Below are positions 1 to 7,142 of a stretch of 7,894 bases of DNA, piece after piece. Position 1 is the first letter of the stretch, and every line of letters starts with the position of its first letter. The stretch is from Bacteroidota bacterium (GTDB taxonomy: Bacteria > Bacteroidota > Bacteroidia > NS11-12g > UBA9320), in the NCBI GenBank assembly GCA_003484585.1, contig DNBZ01000186.1, positions 1 to 7,894 on the forward strand. The letters run 5' to 3'. The notes under the pieces are model-generated. The model was given only the letters and a program-made list of their open reading frames with translations. It ran no database searches and was not told the origin of the DNA. A program made the position numbers and the translations under genes.

Positions 1-883
1 TCTTTTTAGCAGACCCTAACTGATCATACATCTCTAAAATATGGGGTACTGAAACCACGTTATCTTGCTCTTCCTTATTTTTATAGTAATACCCTATAAA
101 GGTGGGCACAGTGACCTGCTTAAAAGTCTCTTTATGCATAGTAGCTTCCAGCAATAGTTGCATCTCTACAACAGCCTCTAGCCTATATTTCAAATGCCAA
201 TACCGCTCTACTTCTGCCGATGCTTCCCAGATGTTATAATCTCCGCCTTTTACTAACCTAGAAATCTGTAACCCCCAAGGCTCGGTAAGCAATGAAGCTC
301 GTTTATCAAACACACGAATATTAGGCGAGTAGCAGATTAAGCTATGCACTTGATTTCTAGGCTCTGAAGCCAAAAAAAGTGCTGCTGTGCACCCTGTACT
401 AGTGGCCATTATGATAACACTATCTCCCATGAGGCGAGCGAGTCTAAGTGCTTGCTTAGCAGACTCTATATATTTCTCTGCAGTAAAATAAAGCATAGGC
501 TCCTCCTCTGCTAAGCCATGGTCTGCTAGTAATGGTGCGTACATATTCATACCGTACTTTTTCACAAAATGCATATGAACGGGGTTTCCCTCCATAGGAC
601 TAGCAGAAAAGCCATGAAGGTATAGCAAGACATATTTAGTCTTTTTATTCGCTGTGTCAGCCCAATAAAGTATAGACTCATTCCCCGATCTTATATCTAT
701 TTCTTGCTCTGCCTTAGTCACGGTTTGTACTACATAATTTGGGTTAAAATCTGTAGGATCCATAATAGCCTGAGCCAAGGGAATAAGTACAGGTTTGGTT
801 GGCTTGGGTCCTGTAAAGTAAAGGAGCACTCCTACCACAAAAACTACCACTAAAACCTTAAGTATGCCGCGTAAATATTTCAT
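1..883 (-). CDS. Membrane-anchored alpha/beta hydrolase (partial, C-terminus outside window)
   Basis: The reading frame is open from an ATG at 883 down to base 1, giving 294 visible residues with the C-terminus cut off by the window edge. Residues 7-24 form one hydrophobic segment after a short basic start (MKYLRG), either an inner-membrane anchor or an uncleaved signal peptide, so the catalytic part probably faces the periplasm. The fold follows: strand plus oxyanion loop YLHGF at 88-92, a nucleophile elbow ATSTG at 160-164 with Ser162 as likely nucleophile (Ala replaces the first Gly of GxSxG), and a likely acid Asp274 in QDNVVS. The catalytic His would lie beyond the edge. It is divergent from the TonB-dependent receptor gene, 76 bp away, which suggests a shared function or regulator. 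The substrate cannot be read from the sequence; a carboxylesterase or lipase-like role is the family expectation. The fold is confident, the substrate is not. Confidence 0.85.
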   Translation of the reverse strand, partial: MKYLRGILKVLVVVFVVGVLLYFTGPKPTKPVLIPLAQAIMDPTDFNPNYVVQTVTKAEQEIDIRSGNESILYWADTANKKTKYVLLYLHGFSASPMEGNPVHMHFVKKYGMNMYAPLLADHGLAEEEPMLYFTAEKYIESAKQALRLARLMGDSVIIMATSTGCTAALFLASEPRNQVHSLICYSPNIRVFDKRASLLTEPWGLQISRLVKGGDYNIWEASAEVERYWHLKYRLEAVVEMQLLLEATMHKETFKQVTVPTFIGYYYKNKEEQDNVVSVPHILEMYDQLGSAKK

Positions 884-959
884 AAATTTTCAAAGTCAAA
901 ATTAAGGAATCTAATTAGGATTAGAATTAAATGTTATTTTCGACAATCTAAAGTAAATT
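884..959. promoter_or_regulatory. Divergent promoter region with central inverted repeat
   Basis: This 76-bp AT-rich gap separates two divergently transcribed genes and so must hold both promoters unless they initiate inside the genes. A 16-base inverted repeat, TCTAAT-TAGG-ATTAGA, sits at 910-925, close to the centre. On the minus strand, TAATTTTG (897-904) matches the Bacteroidota -7 consensus TAnnTTTG exactly, but no TTG at the expected -33 spacing is visible. On the plus strand, TATTTTCG (935-942) matches with one mismatch. Both would give very short leaders. The promoter assignments are weak; the inverted repeat is directly visible. Confidence 0.35.
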
Positions 960-3848
960 ATGTATTCAAATACCTCTACAAAGGTTTCTTTTAAAGCCAT
1001 CACATCAGGCTTAGTTACACTACTACTGTTACTCTATAGTGCAAGCAGCTATAGCCAGACTATATCTGGTAAGGTAAAAAACAAAAATGGGGAAGAACTG
1101 ATAAGTGCTTACATTACAGCTCCTGCAGAAAAAGGAATAGGAGCTATAACAGATGATAATGGTAATTTTAATATAAAAGTACCCTCACTTCCTATTACAT
1201 TAAGGATATCCTACTTAGGATATGAAGACCAAGATATATCTGTAACCTCAGCAGCTAAAAGCCTAAAAATAACAATGCAAGAAAGCAGCGAAAATGTGCT
1301 GACAGGTGCTGTAGTAAAGGCAAGTAGAGTTACTGAAAAACAGAAAGAGGCTCCACTTACTGTAGAGTCTATAGGTATAGAAGCTATAAAAGATGCCCCA
1401 GCAGCTTCGTTTTATGAGAGCCTGGGAAACCTAAAAGGTGTAGATGTGACGGCCGCCAGTCTTGGTTTTAGAGTAGTAAATACACGTGGATTTAATAGCA
1501 CTAGTCCTGTGAGGTCTCTTCAACTTATAGATGGTGTAGACAACCAGAGTCCTGGATTAAACTTTGCTTTAGGCAATTTTCTAGGAGCTAGTGACCTCGA
1601 CATACGCAGAGTGAATGTAATAGCGGGAGCTAGTAGTGCATTCTACGGACCCAATGCTTTTAATGGAGTGATCTCTATGGAAACAAAAGAATCCTATGAC
1701 TTTCCTGGATTACTTAGTGAAATAAAAGTGGGAGAAAGAAACCTTAACCAACTCGCTGTGCGATATGCAGATTACTTTACTAACGATAAGGGACAAAAAA
1801 CCTTCGGGTATAAGGTGAATGCATTTTATATGCAAGCCTATGACTGGGAAGCAGAAAACTACGATCCCACTTTAGATAGCGAACATGACCGGAGCAACCC
1901 CGGGGGATACGATAAGGTAAATGTATATGGCGACGAGGTACTAGCCAATGGCAATGATGAATATGACAATCAATCTTCAGTTGTAAATCCTGTAGGAAAT
2001 GCTGTAGGTTTAGGCACTTTTTACAGAGCGGGATATCAAGAAAAAGACTTGGTAGATTATAATACGAACAATCTAAAACTAAACGCTACACTCAGCTATA
2101 GGTTTACCGATAGCGTGCAACTGGACTACTCGTTCAACTTTAGTACGGGTAATACGGTGTACCAAGGCGATAACAGATATAGACTACAAGGCATTCGCTT
2201 TTGGCAAAATCATGTAGAGCTCAAAAAGAAAGATAAATTTTTCGTACGATTCTATAGCACCAATGAAGATGCAGGATCGACGTATGACATAGTGACCACT
2301 GCCTTTAGACTAAATGAGGCCCATTCAGAAGAAGGACAATGGTACAATGCATATACCCGTAACTGGAGAGTGAATAATTTCGGCGGGTTTTATAGAGATG
2401 TAGAAGCTCTTCCTGGCTATCCCAAATACGATGAAAGCTTACATGGCACTAGAGATAACTGGTACAACAGTTTTTATACGCCATTTATAAAAAATAACGC
2501 GGATGCTGTAGCTGCCATACATGACAAGGCCAGAGCAGTGACAGATAGAAACAGACTAAAACCAGGAACTGCAGAGTTTGATAGCACTTTTAATGATATA
2601 ACCTCTCGACTTTTTACAGAGAATGGAACACGATTCTATGACCAGTCGGCACTATATCACTTACAAGGAGAGTATAAATTTAGACCCACATTTGGCACTA
2701 TCACAGTAGGTACTAGTAGCCGACTATACGCTCCGGAATCTAAGGGGACCATTCTGAATGATACGGGTGATGTAGTGATACGTAACCTAGAAGCAGGGAT
2801 ATATGCAGGTATAGACAAACGATGGATGGCAGACAGGGTAATACTAAATGTTACTTCTCGATTAGACAAGAATCAAAACTTTGATTTCTTAGCATCTCCA
2901 GCAGTATCCTTTATTTACAAGCATAGACCAAATCACGTATTCCGCACCTCGTTTTCTTCGGCCATAAGAAATCCCACTCTTGCAGACCAATACCTACTTT
3001 ATGATGTAGGGCGAGCTACTCTTATCGGTAATCTAAATGGATTTGATTCATTGATAGACATCCAGTCCTTTAGAGATGCCTATGAAGTAAATCCAGATAG
3101 GACCAAATTAGAATACTATAATGTAGACCCCATTCGCCCTGAGCAAGCCCGAACCTTTGAAGTCGGATACAAAGGAAATATAGCAAACCAGTCCATCTTT
3201 ATAGATGCGGGATACTACTACACCACTTACAAAGATTTCATAGGGTATAATATTGGCATCAATGCGACTTTCCCTGACCGGCTAGCAACTAGTTTCCCTC
3301 AAGACATTGAGGTATTTAGAGTAGCCGCTAATGCCCAGGAGACTGTAACTACCCAAGGAGTAGCCATTGGAGTAAACTACTTCTTTAAAAAGTACAATCT
3401 TGGAGGCAACTACTCTTGGAATGTACTAAATAAACAAGGGACAGATGACCCTATTATCCCAGCTTTCAATACTCCAGAGCACAAGTTTAATATCAGTTTC
3501 TCTGGCACCAAAATAAAACTACCCAAACTAGTAGGAGAGCATTTTGGCTTTGGGATAAACTACAAATGGATACAAGGTTTTGTCTTTGAAGGTTCTCCTC
3601 AGTTTACAGGAAATGTACCTACCTATGATATGCTAGATGCACAGATAAACTATGAAATACCTAAATGGAATATGACTTTCAAACTTGGAGGCAGTAATAT
3701 AATAGGTATACTACCCCTATTTGATGCCGCTGGCGAAAACATCCAAAGAAGTGTATTCGAAAATTTAAACTACCAAGTCTATGGAGGACCATTTGTGGGG
3801 CGTATGGTCTACTTCTCTGCACAGCACAACCTAGTTTTTAAAAAATAA
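960..3848 (+). CDS. TonB-dependent outer-membrane receptor with carboxypeptidase-regulatory-like domain
   Basis: This is an outer-membrane active importer that takes up a ligand using energy from TonB-ExbBD. The 962 residues show a signal peptide at about 1-32 (hydrophobic core GLVTLLLLLYSAS, likely cleavage before Gln33). A carboxypeptidase-regulatory-like beta-sandwich follows at about 35-108, with the typical ISGKVKNKNGEELISA start and DDNGNF turn. The plug domain spans about 125-243 and includes NTRGFNS, LIDGVD and the conserved GASSAFYGPNAFNGVI stretch at 223-238. The remainder, to a C-terminus rich in alternating aromatic residues, is the 22-strand barrel. The length is normal for the family. 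There is no SusD-like partner downstream, so I do not call it SusC. The next gene, 58 bp on in the same direction, is a T9SS-secreted hydrolase-fold protein and is probably co-transcribed. The ligand is unknown; the hydrolase neighbours hint at an ester or lipid, which is inference only. Confidence 0.95.
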   Translation: MYSNTSTKVSFKAITSGLVTLLLLLYSASSYSQTISGKVKNKNGEELISAYITAPAEKGIGAITDDNGNFNIKVPSLPITLRISYLGYEDQDISVTSAAKSLKITMQESSENVLTGAVVKASRVTEKQKEAPLTVESIGIEAIKDAPAASFYESLGNLKGVDVTAASLGFRVVNTRGFNSTSPVRSLQLIDGVDNQSPGLNFALGNFLGASDLDIRRVNVIAGASSAFYGPNAFNGVISMETKESYDFPGLLSEIKVGERNLNQLAVRYADYFTNDKGQKTFGYKVNAFYMQAYDWEAENYDPTLDSEHDRSNPGGYDKVNVYGDEVLANGNDEYDNQSSVVNPVGNAVGLGTFYRAGYQEKDLVDYNTNNLKLNATLSYRFTDSVQLDYSFNFSTGNTVYQGDNRYRLQGIRFWQNHVELKKKDKFFVRFYSTNEDAGSTYDIVTTAFRLNEAHSEEGQWYNAYTRNWRVNNFGGFYRDVEALPGYPKYDESLHGTRDNWYNSFYTPFIKNNADAVAAIHDKARAVTDRNRLKPGTAEFDSTFNDITSRLFTENGTRFYDQSALYHLQGEYKFRPTFGTITVGTSSRLYAPESKGTILNDTGDVVIRNLEAGIYAGIDKRWMADRVILNVTSRLDKNQNFDFLASPAVSFIYKHRPNHVFRTSFSSAIRNPTLADQYLLYDVGRATLIGNLNGFDSLIDIQSFRDAYEVNPDRTKLEYYNVDPIRPEQARTFEVGYKGNIANQSIFIDAGYYYTTYKDFIGYNIGINATFPDRLATSFPQDIEVFRVAANAQETVTTQGVAIGVNYFFKKYNLGGNYSWNVLNKQGTDDPIIPAFNTPEHKFNISFSGTKIKLPKLVGEHFGFGINYKWIQGFVFEGSPQFTGNVPTYDMLDAQINYEIPKWNMTFKLGGSNIIGILPLFDAAGENIQRSVFENLNYQVYGGPFVGRMVYFSAQHNLVFKK

Positions 3849-3906
3849 TATTAACACAAATTGTATTTCACTATATTGCACACATTAACAAAATAGAATA
3901 AAAAAA

Positions 3907-5583
3907 ATGAAAAAAAAGTACTTAATTTTTAGCATCTTAATGACCATAGGTGTCATTGGTGCGACAGCACAAACCCGTTATGTAGACGCTATTTATACAG
4001 ATGCAGACATAGAGATGGTAGCTGATGTGGAGTATGGAACTAACATTGATTTTCTTACTTCAAAAACAAGTAACCAAATGAACGTAGGTAGAGACATCAC
4101 TGAAATCAAAACGGCTATGGCAACGAGTCAACCTATTCCTGCTAAATACTATAATCCTGCGGATACCACTTCGGATCTAAAGGTGACTATAGTAAAAATG
4201 GATGTTTACAAGCCAAAGACTTCTGTAGATGCAACCACAGATAGACCTGTAATTATCTTCATTCATACAGGAAACTTCCTACCTCCTCCGGTAAACGGAT
4301 CCCCTAATGGATACAAAGGAGACAGTTCTGCTATTGTACTTTGTACTGAATGGGCTAAGAGAGGTTACGTAGCAGTAGCCGTAAACTATAGACTAGGATG
4401 GAATCCCCTCGCTACAAATGTGGAAACAAGAAAAGGACAACTACTTAATGCAGTATACAGAGCAATACACGATGTAAAAGTAGCTGTAAGAACTCTAAAA
4501 GACGACGCTAGTACTTACGGTATAGACCCAGCTAAGATTACTCTATACGGTGAAGGCACAGGTGCATACGTGGCATTAGCCTATGAGACACTAGATAAAA
4601 ATGAAGAAATGGAACTTGCTAAGTTTAGAATAGGTGGTGCAGGAGATTCTTACATCAACAGAGCTGTAGTGGGAGAAATAGACGGTAGCGGAGGTGCATT
4701 AAATCTATATGCTTCATCTACTACTTCTACAGAAGTTGCTTCTATAGTAACTGCAGGCGGTGCTTTAGCGGATACTTCTTGGTTAGAAGCTGGGGATGCT
4801 CCTATGATTGCTTTCCATTGTGTAAGAGACGCTTTTGCTCCTTTTACCGAAGGAACTGTAATCGTGCCTACTACTAATCAACCAGTTGTAGATGTGCAAG
4901 GTGCTAACTTATATATACAAAAAGCAAATGCTCTTGGCAACAATGATGCAATTAAAGGCATCAAAGCAAATGATCCATATACTATGGCAGCAGAAGCTAA
5001 TTATGGTGCTACTGTAGCTTATATCTATGATTCTCCAGCTGACGAAATAACGATCAACACTGAAGTAAAAGGTTTGTTCCCTGTACTTCTTCCTATCGCT
5101 GATAAAGTTCTTGACAATCAATCTAGCCCTTGGCAATGGTGGGACCCAATGTCTCCGCTTGCCACTACTGACGTTTCTGGAGGTGCAGGTTTCACTGCTC
5201 ACATGAATAGTCTTCAGTCTAATACTGATATGTCGCCTACTAAAGGCAGAACATACTTAGATACTATATTGGGTTATATGTGTCCTAGAGTAGCACTTAT
5301 CAATGGTGACATTACTATGGAGTCTCTATCTGTAAACCAAACACTTCCTACTTCAGCTGCTGCGGTTTATCCTAATCCAGCTACTAGCGAGGTGACTATA
5401 CGAGTAGATGCTAAGTACACCGTTACTAGCATAAGCATTACTGATATTACAGGAAGAGAAGTACTGGTAGCTAATGCTAAGAACACTGTTTCTCTAAACC
5501 TAGAAACTATACAAGCAGGTTACTACATAGTAAATGTACAAACCAATTCAGGCACAATTTCTACTAAACTAATAAAAGAATAA
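3907..5583 (+). CDS. T9SS-secreted alpha/beta-hydrolase-fold protein lacking the nucleophile Ser
   Basis: This 558-residue protein is probably exported by Sec and then by the type IX system to the surface or medium. Residues 1-22 are a signal peptide (likely cleavage ATAQ|T or ATA|Q). About 90-470 resembles the carboxylesterase/PHB-depolymerase type of alpha/beta hydrolase: strand plus oxyanion-type loop FIHTGN (118-123), the strand VAVAVNYRLGW (155-165), and strand-elbow-helix at 211-225. The elbow reads GEGTG (215-219) where GxSxG is expected, so Gly217 replaces the catalytic Ser. Asp308 (VRD) and His432 (TAH) are candidate acid and base. Residues about 486-558 are a T9SS type A sorting domain: VYPNP, then ITDITGREV, then the AGYYIVNV and STKLIKE end. 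The A-rich leader before the ATG is usual for Bacteroidota. It follows the receptor gene without a terminator and is followed by one. It may bind a ligand for the receptor rather than hydrolyse it, unless an atypical active site exists. Confidence 0.9.
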   Translation: MKKKYLIFSILMTIGVIGATAQTRYVDAIYTDADIEMVADVEYGTNIDFLTSKTSNQMNVGRDITEIKTAMATSQPIPAKYYNPADTTSDLKVTIVKMDVYKPKTSVDATTDRPVIIFIHTGNFLPPPVNGSPNGYKGDSSAIVLCTEWAKRGYVAVAVNYRLGWNPLATNVETRKGQLLNAVYRAIHDVKVAVRTLKDDASTYGIDPAKITLYGEGTGAYVALAYETLDKNEEMELAKFRIGGAGDSYINRAVVGEIDGSGGALNLYASSTTSTEVASIVTAGGALADTSWLEAGDAPMIAFHCVRDAFAPFTEGTVIVPTTNQPVVDVQGANLYIQKANALGNNDAIKGIKANDPYTMAAEANYGATVAYIYDSPADEITINTEVKGLFPVLLPIADKVLDNQSSPWQWWDPMSPLATTDVSGGAGFTAHMNSLQSNTDMSPTKGRTYLDTILGYMCPRVALINGDITMESLSVNQTLPTSAAAVYPNPATSEVTIRVDAKYTVTSISITDITGREVLVANAKNTVSLNLETIQAGYYIVNVQTNSGTISTKLIKE

Positions 5584-5602
5584 GAGAACAATTCTCTCTT
5601 TC

Positions 5603-5640
5603 AAAAAGCCCATAATGCATTGCATTATGGGCTTTTTATT
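5603..5640 (+). terminator. Intrinsic terminator of the receptor/hydrolase unit
   Basis: Two perfectly complementary 17-base arms (AAAAAGCCCATAATGCA at 5603-5619 and its complement at 5621-5637) flank one central T; sterically the stem is about 14 bp with a 7-base loop. The right arm ends in a T run. It starts 20 bases after the stop codon of the T9SS protein. Its A and T tails would allow function on either strand, but only plus-strand genes flank it. Confidence 0.9.
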
Positions 5641-5718
5641 TTAAGTGTTTTGGTGTACCATAGTTCTAGTATAGCATTAGAACAGATTAAGAAAATAGAG
5701 GAATAGAAAAAAAACAGC

Positions 5719-5736
5719 TTAAAGTAGCTACTTCAA
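5719..5736. promoter_or_regulatory. Palindrome upstream of the carbonic anhydrase gene
   Basis: AAGTAGCTACTT at 5722-5733 is a perfect 12-base palindrome. One mismatched pair outward, the symmetry continues with TT/AA, giving an 18-base imperfect palindrome. It ends 5 bases before the putative -33 TTG of the next promoter, a position suited to an operator. No regulator is identified; a chance palindrome is possible. Confidence 0.3.
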
Positions 5737-5740
5737 TTTA

Positions 5741-5767
5741 TTGGGGTAGGTCTTTTTTGTATATTAG
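5741..5767 (+). promoter_or_regulatory. Putative Bacteroidota-type promoter of the carbonic anhydrase gene
   Basis: TTG at 5741-5743 and TATATTAG at 5760-5767 resemble the Bacteroidota primary sigma -33 (TTG) and -7 (TAnnTTTG, one mismatch) elements. The spacer is 16 bases, slightly short of the usual range. Transcription would begin near 5774 and leave a leader of about 9 bases before the ATG at 5783. The upstream gene is closed by a terminator, so a promoter is required somewhere in 5641-5782; this is the best candidate seen. Confidence 0.35.
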
Positions 5768-5782
5768 CGGCAACGAAAAAAT

Positions 5783-6409
5783 ATGAATTTAGATAAAGTA
5801 TTTGAAAATAACCAGGACTGGATAAAGACGAAGTTAGAGCTAGACAGCCAATATTTTGAAAAACTATCAAAAGGGCAAAGCCCAGAGATATTATACATAG
5901 GCTGCTCAGATAGTAGAGCTACCGCCGAAGAACTAATGGGTGCAGAACCTGGAGAGGTTTTCGTACATCGTAATATTGCCAATATGGTGATAAGCATAGA
6001 CCTAAACGTAATGTCTGTACTAAACTATGCTGTAAACCAACTTAAAGTAAAACACGTGGTAGTATGCGGACACTACTTCTGTGGAGGAGTGAAAGCAGCG
6101 ATGACTGCTCAAGATTTAGGAATTCTAAACCCGTGGCTTAGAAACATAAGAGACGTATACAGAATACACCGAGACGAGCTAAACAAACTGCCAGACGGCG
6201 ACGAAAGATACAATAGGTTAGTAGAGCTCAATGTACAAGAACAGTGCGTAAATCTTATTAAAACTGCAGCTGTACAAACTGCCTATAAGGAACGTGGACT
6301 ACAAGTACATGGATGGGTTTTTGACATCCAAAGTGGTAAGCTAATAGACCTAAAACTAGACTTCCCAGAGATACTGCATAATATTCAGGAGATATATGAT
6401 TTAGGCTAG
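5783..6409 (+). CDS. can: Beta-class carbonic anhydrase
   Basis: This is a cytoplasmic zinc enzyme interconverting CO2 and bicarbonate, normally supplying bicarbonate to carboxylases. The 208 residues match the beta-class length and carry all signature sites. Zn ligand Cys41 lies in the IGCSDSR motif (39-45), with the Asp43/Arg45 catalytic dyad. VHRNIAN at 61-67 follows, and Zn ligands His97 and Cys100 are in CGHYFCGGV (95-103). Phe99 between the ligands is slightly unusual; Gly, Asn or Glu is more common there. The C-terminal GWVFDIQSGKL (177-187) is the family's last strand. There is no signal peptide. The gene stands alone between two terminators and is convergent with the minus-strand genes to its right. 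The symbol follows the E. coli can-type enzyme by family resemblance. Confidence 0.96.
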   Translation: MNLDKVFENNQDWIKTKLELDSQYFEKLSKGQSPEILYIGCSDSRATAEELMGAEPGEVFVHRNIANMVISIDLNVMSVLNYAVNQLKVKHVVVCGHYFCGGVKAAMTAQDLGILNPWLRNIRDVYRIHRDELNKLPDGDERYNRLVELNVQEQCVNLIKTAAVQTAYKERGLQVHGWVFDIQSGKLIDLKLDFPEILHNIQEIYDLG

Positions 6410-6426
6410 GCCTATACTCCTCATTG

Positions 6427-6475
6427 ATAAATAAAACATCCCGATAGAATAGTTCTATCGGGATGTTTTATTTAT
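6427..6475. terminator. Bidirectional intrinsic terminator between convergent genes
   Basis: A perfect 23-bp stem (6427-6449 pairing with 6453-6475) encloses a 3-base TAG loop. The core is ACATCCCGATAGAA and its complement, and A-rich and T-rich ends lie on both sides, so either transcript gets a U tail. It starts 18 bases after the carbonic anhydrase stop. Its right arm contains the stop codon of the minus-strand DUF2490 remnant (6468-6470). Confidence 0.92.
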
Positions 6476-6968
6476 TCACTCTTAGTTTTCGCCAATCAAA
6501 GTTATACGTCATCCCAATTTGTAGATTATGATTATTCTCTGCGTGTATACCATCACCTTTCTGTACAAATTGATTTAAGTATCCTGCCTGTATATTGAAG
6601 TCTTTCGTAAATCGATATCCAACAGTTGCTGAAATACGATTTTGCTCCATTATGTTCTTCTCTATATTTTTACCAAAACCTAGAAAACCCTCTTCATATA
6701 AGCTCCCAAACCATGTGTTGTCTACCATCTCTTTATGATTAAGAGGTATGCTTACCATAAAGCGGTATCTAGCTCTTTGCTTAAACTTAAACTCGTCTAG
6801 GTGTACATATTCCTGTTTTGTACTATCGTAGCTTTTTTGCTCTAAAAATCGCTGCTCTAGTCTATATCTATGATTAAAATTAAATCGTCCTACTTTGGAT
6901 GTAATGATAGCCTGCTGCCTTAGCAGATCCTTACAAATATTATTCCCGCTTAGTAATGCGTAGGCTAT
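6468..6968 (-). pseudogene. DUF2490 family protein, C-terminal remnant (5' part lost)
   Basis: An open frame of 166 codons, bounded upstream by TAG at 6969-6971, has its first ATG only at 6758. Conserved sequence clearly begins before that ATG: RQQAIITSKVGRFNFNHRYR, then LEQRF, then the RARYRF segment. After the ATG come IPLNHKE, a LYEEGFLGFGKN-type segment, QNRISATVGYRF and the final HNLQIGMTYNFDW. This is the C-terminal part of the DUF2490 pattern, alternating strands of a small outer-membrane-type barrel; from memory, complete members are about 220-250 residues with a signal peptide. The N-terminal part is missing from this frame, and no GTG or TTG start is available. A signal-peptide-like start lies 120 bp upstream in another frame (7089). 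Internal deletion with frame disruption is the likeliest cause; assembly error is the alternative. The function of the family is not established. Confidence 0.75.
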
Positions 6969-7029
6969 CTAGTATTCATACACTCTAGCTACTCCATAGT
7001 GCACTGGTGTGCAGTATGAGCATCACTAG
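6969..7029. repeat. Imperfect inverted-repeat element inside the broken DUF2490 gene
   Basis: Outer arms CTAGT-AT-TCATAC (6969-6981) and GTATGA-GCATC-ACTAG (7014-7029) pair in two blocks of 6 and 5 bp separated by an asymmetric bulge. Inside, TGCAC-TGGT-GTGCA (7000-7013) forms a further 5-bp hairpin abutting the right arm. The element coincides with the stretch where the DUF2490 reading frame is lost. It could be a small non-autonomous mobile element or interspersed repeat, or a chance structure; no second copy is seen in this window. Confidence 0.4.
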
Positions 7030-7089
7030 TAATCCTAATAAGGCACTAGAAAGGGGCAGTAAAACTAGAAGAGAAATAAGTTTCCTCAT
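6985..7089 (-). pseudogene. Signal-peptide-like N-terminal fragment, probably of the same DUF2490 gene
   Basis: ATG at 7089 opens a 34-codon frame ending at TAG (6985-6987). It starts MRKLISLLVLLPLSSA, a textbook Sec signal peptide, and then runs on with further hydrophobic residues into the inverted-repeat region before stopping. It begins 53 bp after the stop of the symporter gene on the same strand. Complete DUF2490 proteins start with such a signal peptide and the C-terminal remnant lies just downstream, so I read it as the start of the same broken gene. Only about 165 bp separate this ATG from the conserved QQ motif, roughly half of what a complete gene should have. A genuine 34-residue membrane peptide is the less likely alternative. 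Confidence 0.45.
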
Positions 7090-7142
7090 CTCTACTTTTT
7101 GAAGGTTTATCTCAATGGCATTTTCGATTTTGGCAACCGCTT

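Noticed and set aside
2657..2869. Minus-strand open frame of 70 codons
   Set aside because: Antisense shadow within the receptor barrel region.
3849..3906. Terminator or promoter between the receptor and the T9SS protein gene
   Set aside because: No stable hairpin with a T run and no TTG/TAnnTTTG pair at correct spacing; read as an intra-operon gap.
4675..4695. DGSGG at residues 259-263 of the T9SS protein as an alternative nucleophile elbow
   Set aside because: It is not placed between a beta strand and the nucleophile helix; the strand-elbow-helix at 211-225 is the proper site and carries Gly.
4909..5202. Minus-strand open frame of 97 codons
   Set aside because: Antisense shadow of the T9SS protein gene; no motif or start signal.
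960..5583. SusC/SusD glycan-uptake locus
   Set aside because: The receptor has the regulatory-like domain but no SusD-like lipoprotein or glycoside hydrolase follows; the second gene is a hydrolase-fold T9SS protein.
5764..5997. Minus-strand open frame of 77 codons
   Set aside because: Antisense to the start of the carbonic anhydrase gene, which has intact zinc and catalytic motifs.
6969..7029. Integron attC site
   Set aside because: The bulged inverted repeat is reminiscent, but the conserved GTTRRRY core and its RYYYAAC partner are absent and there is no cassette-like layout.
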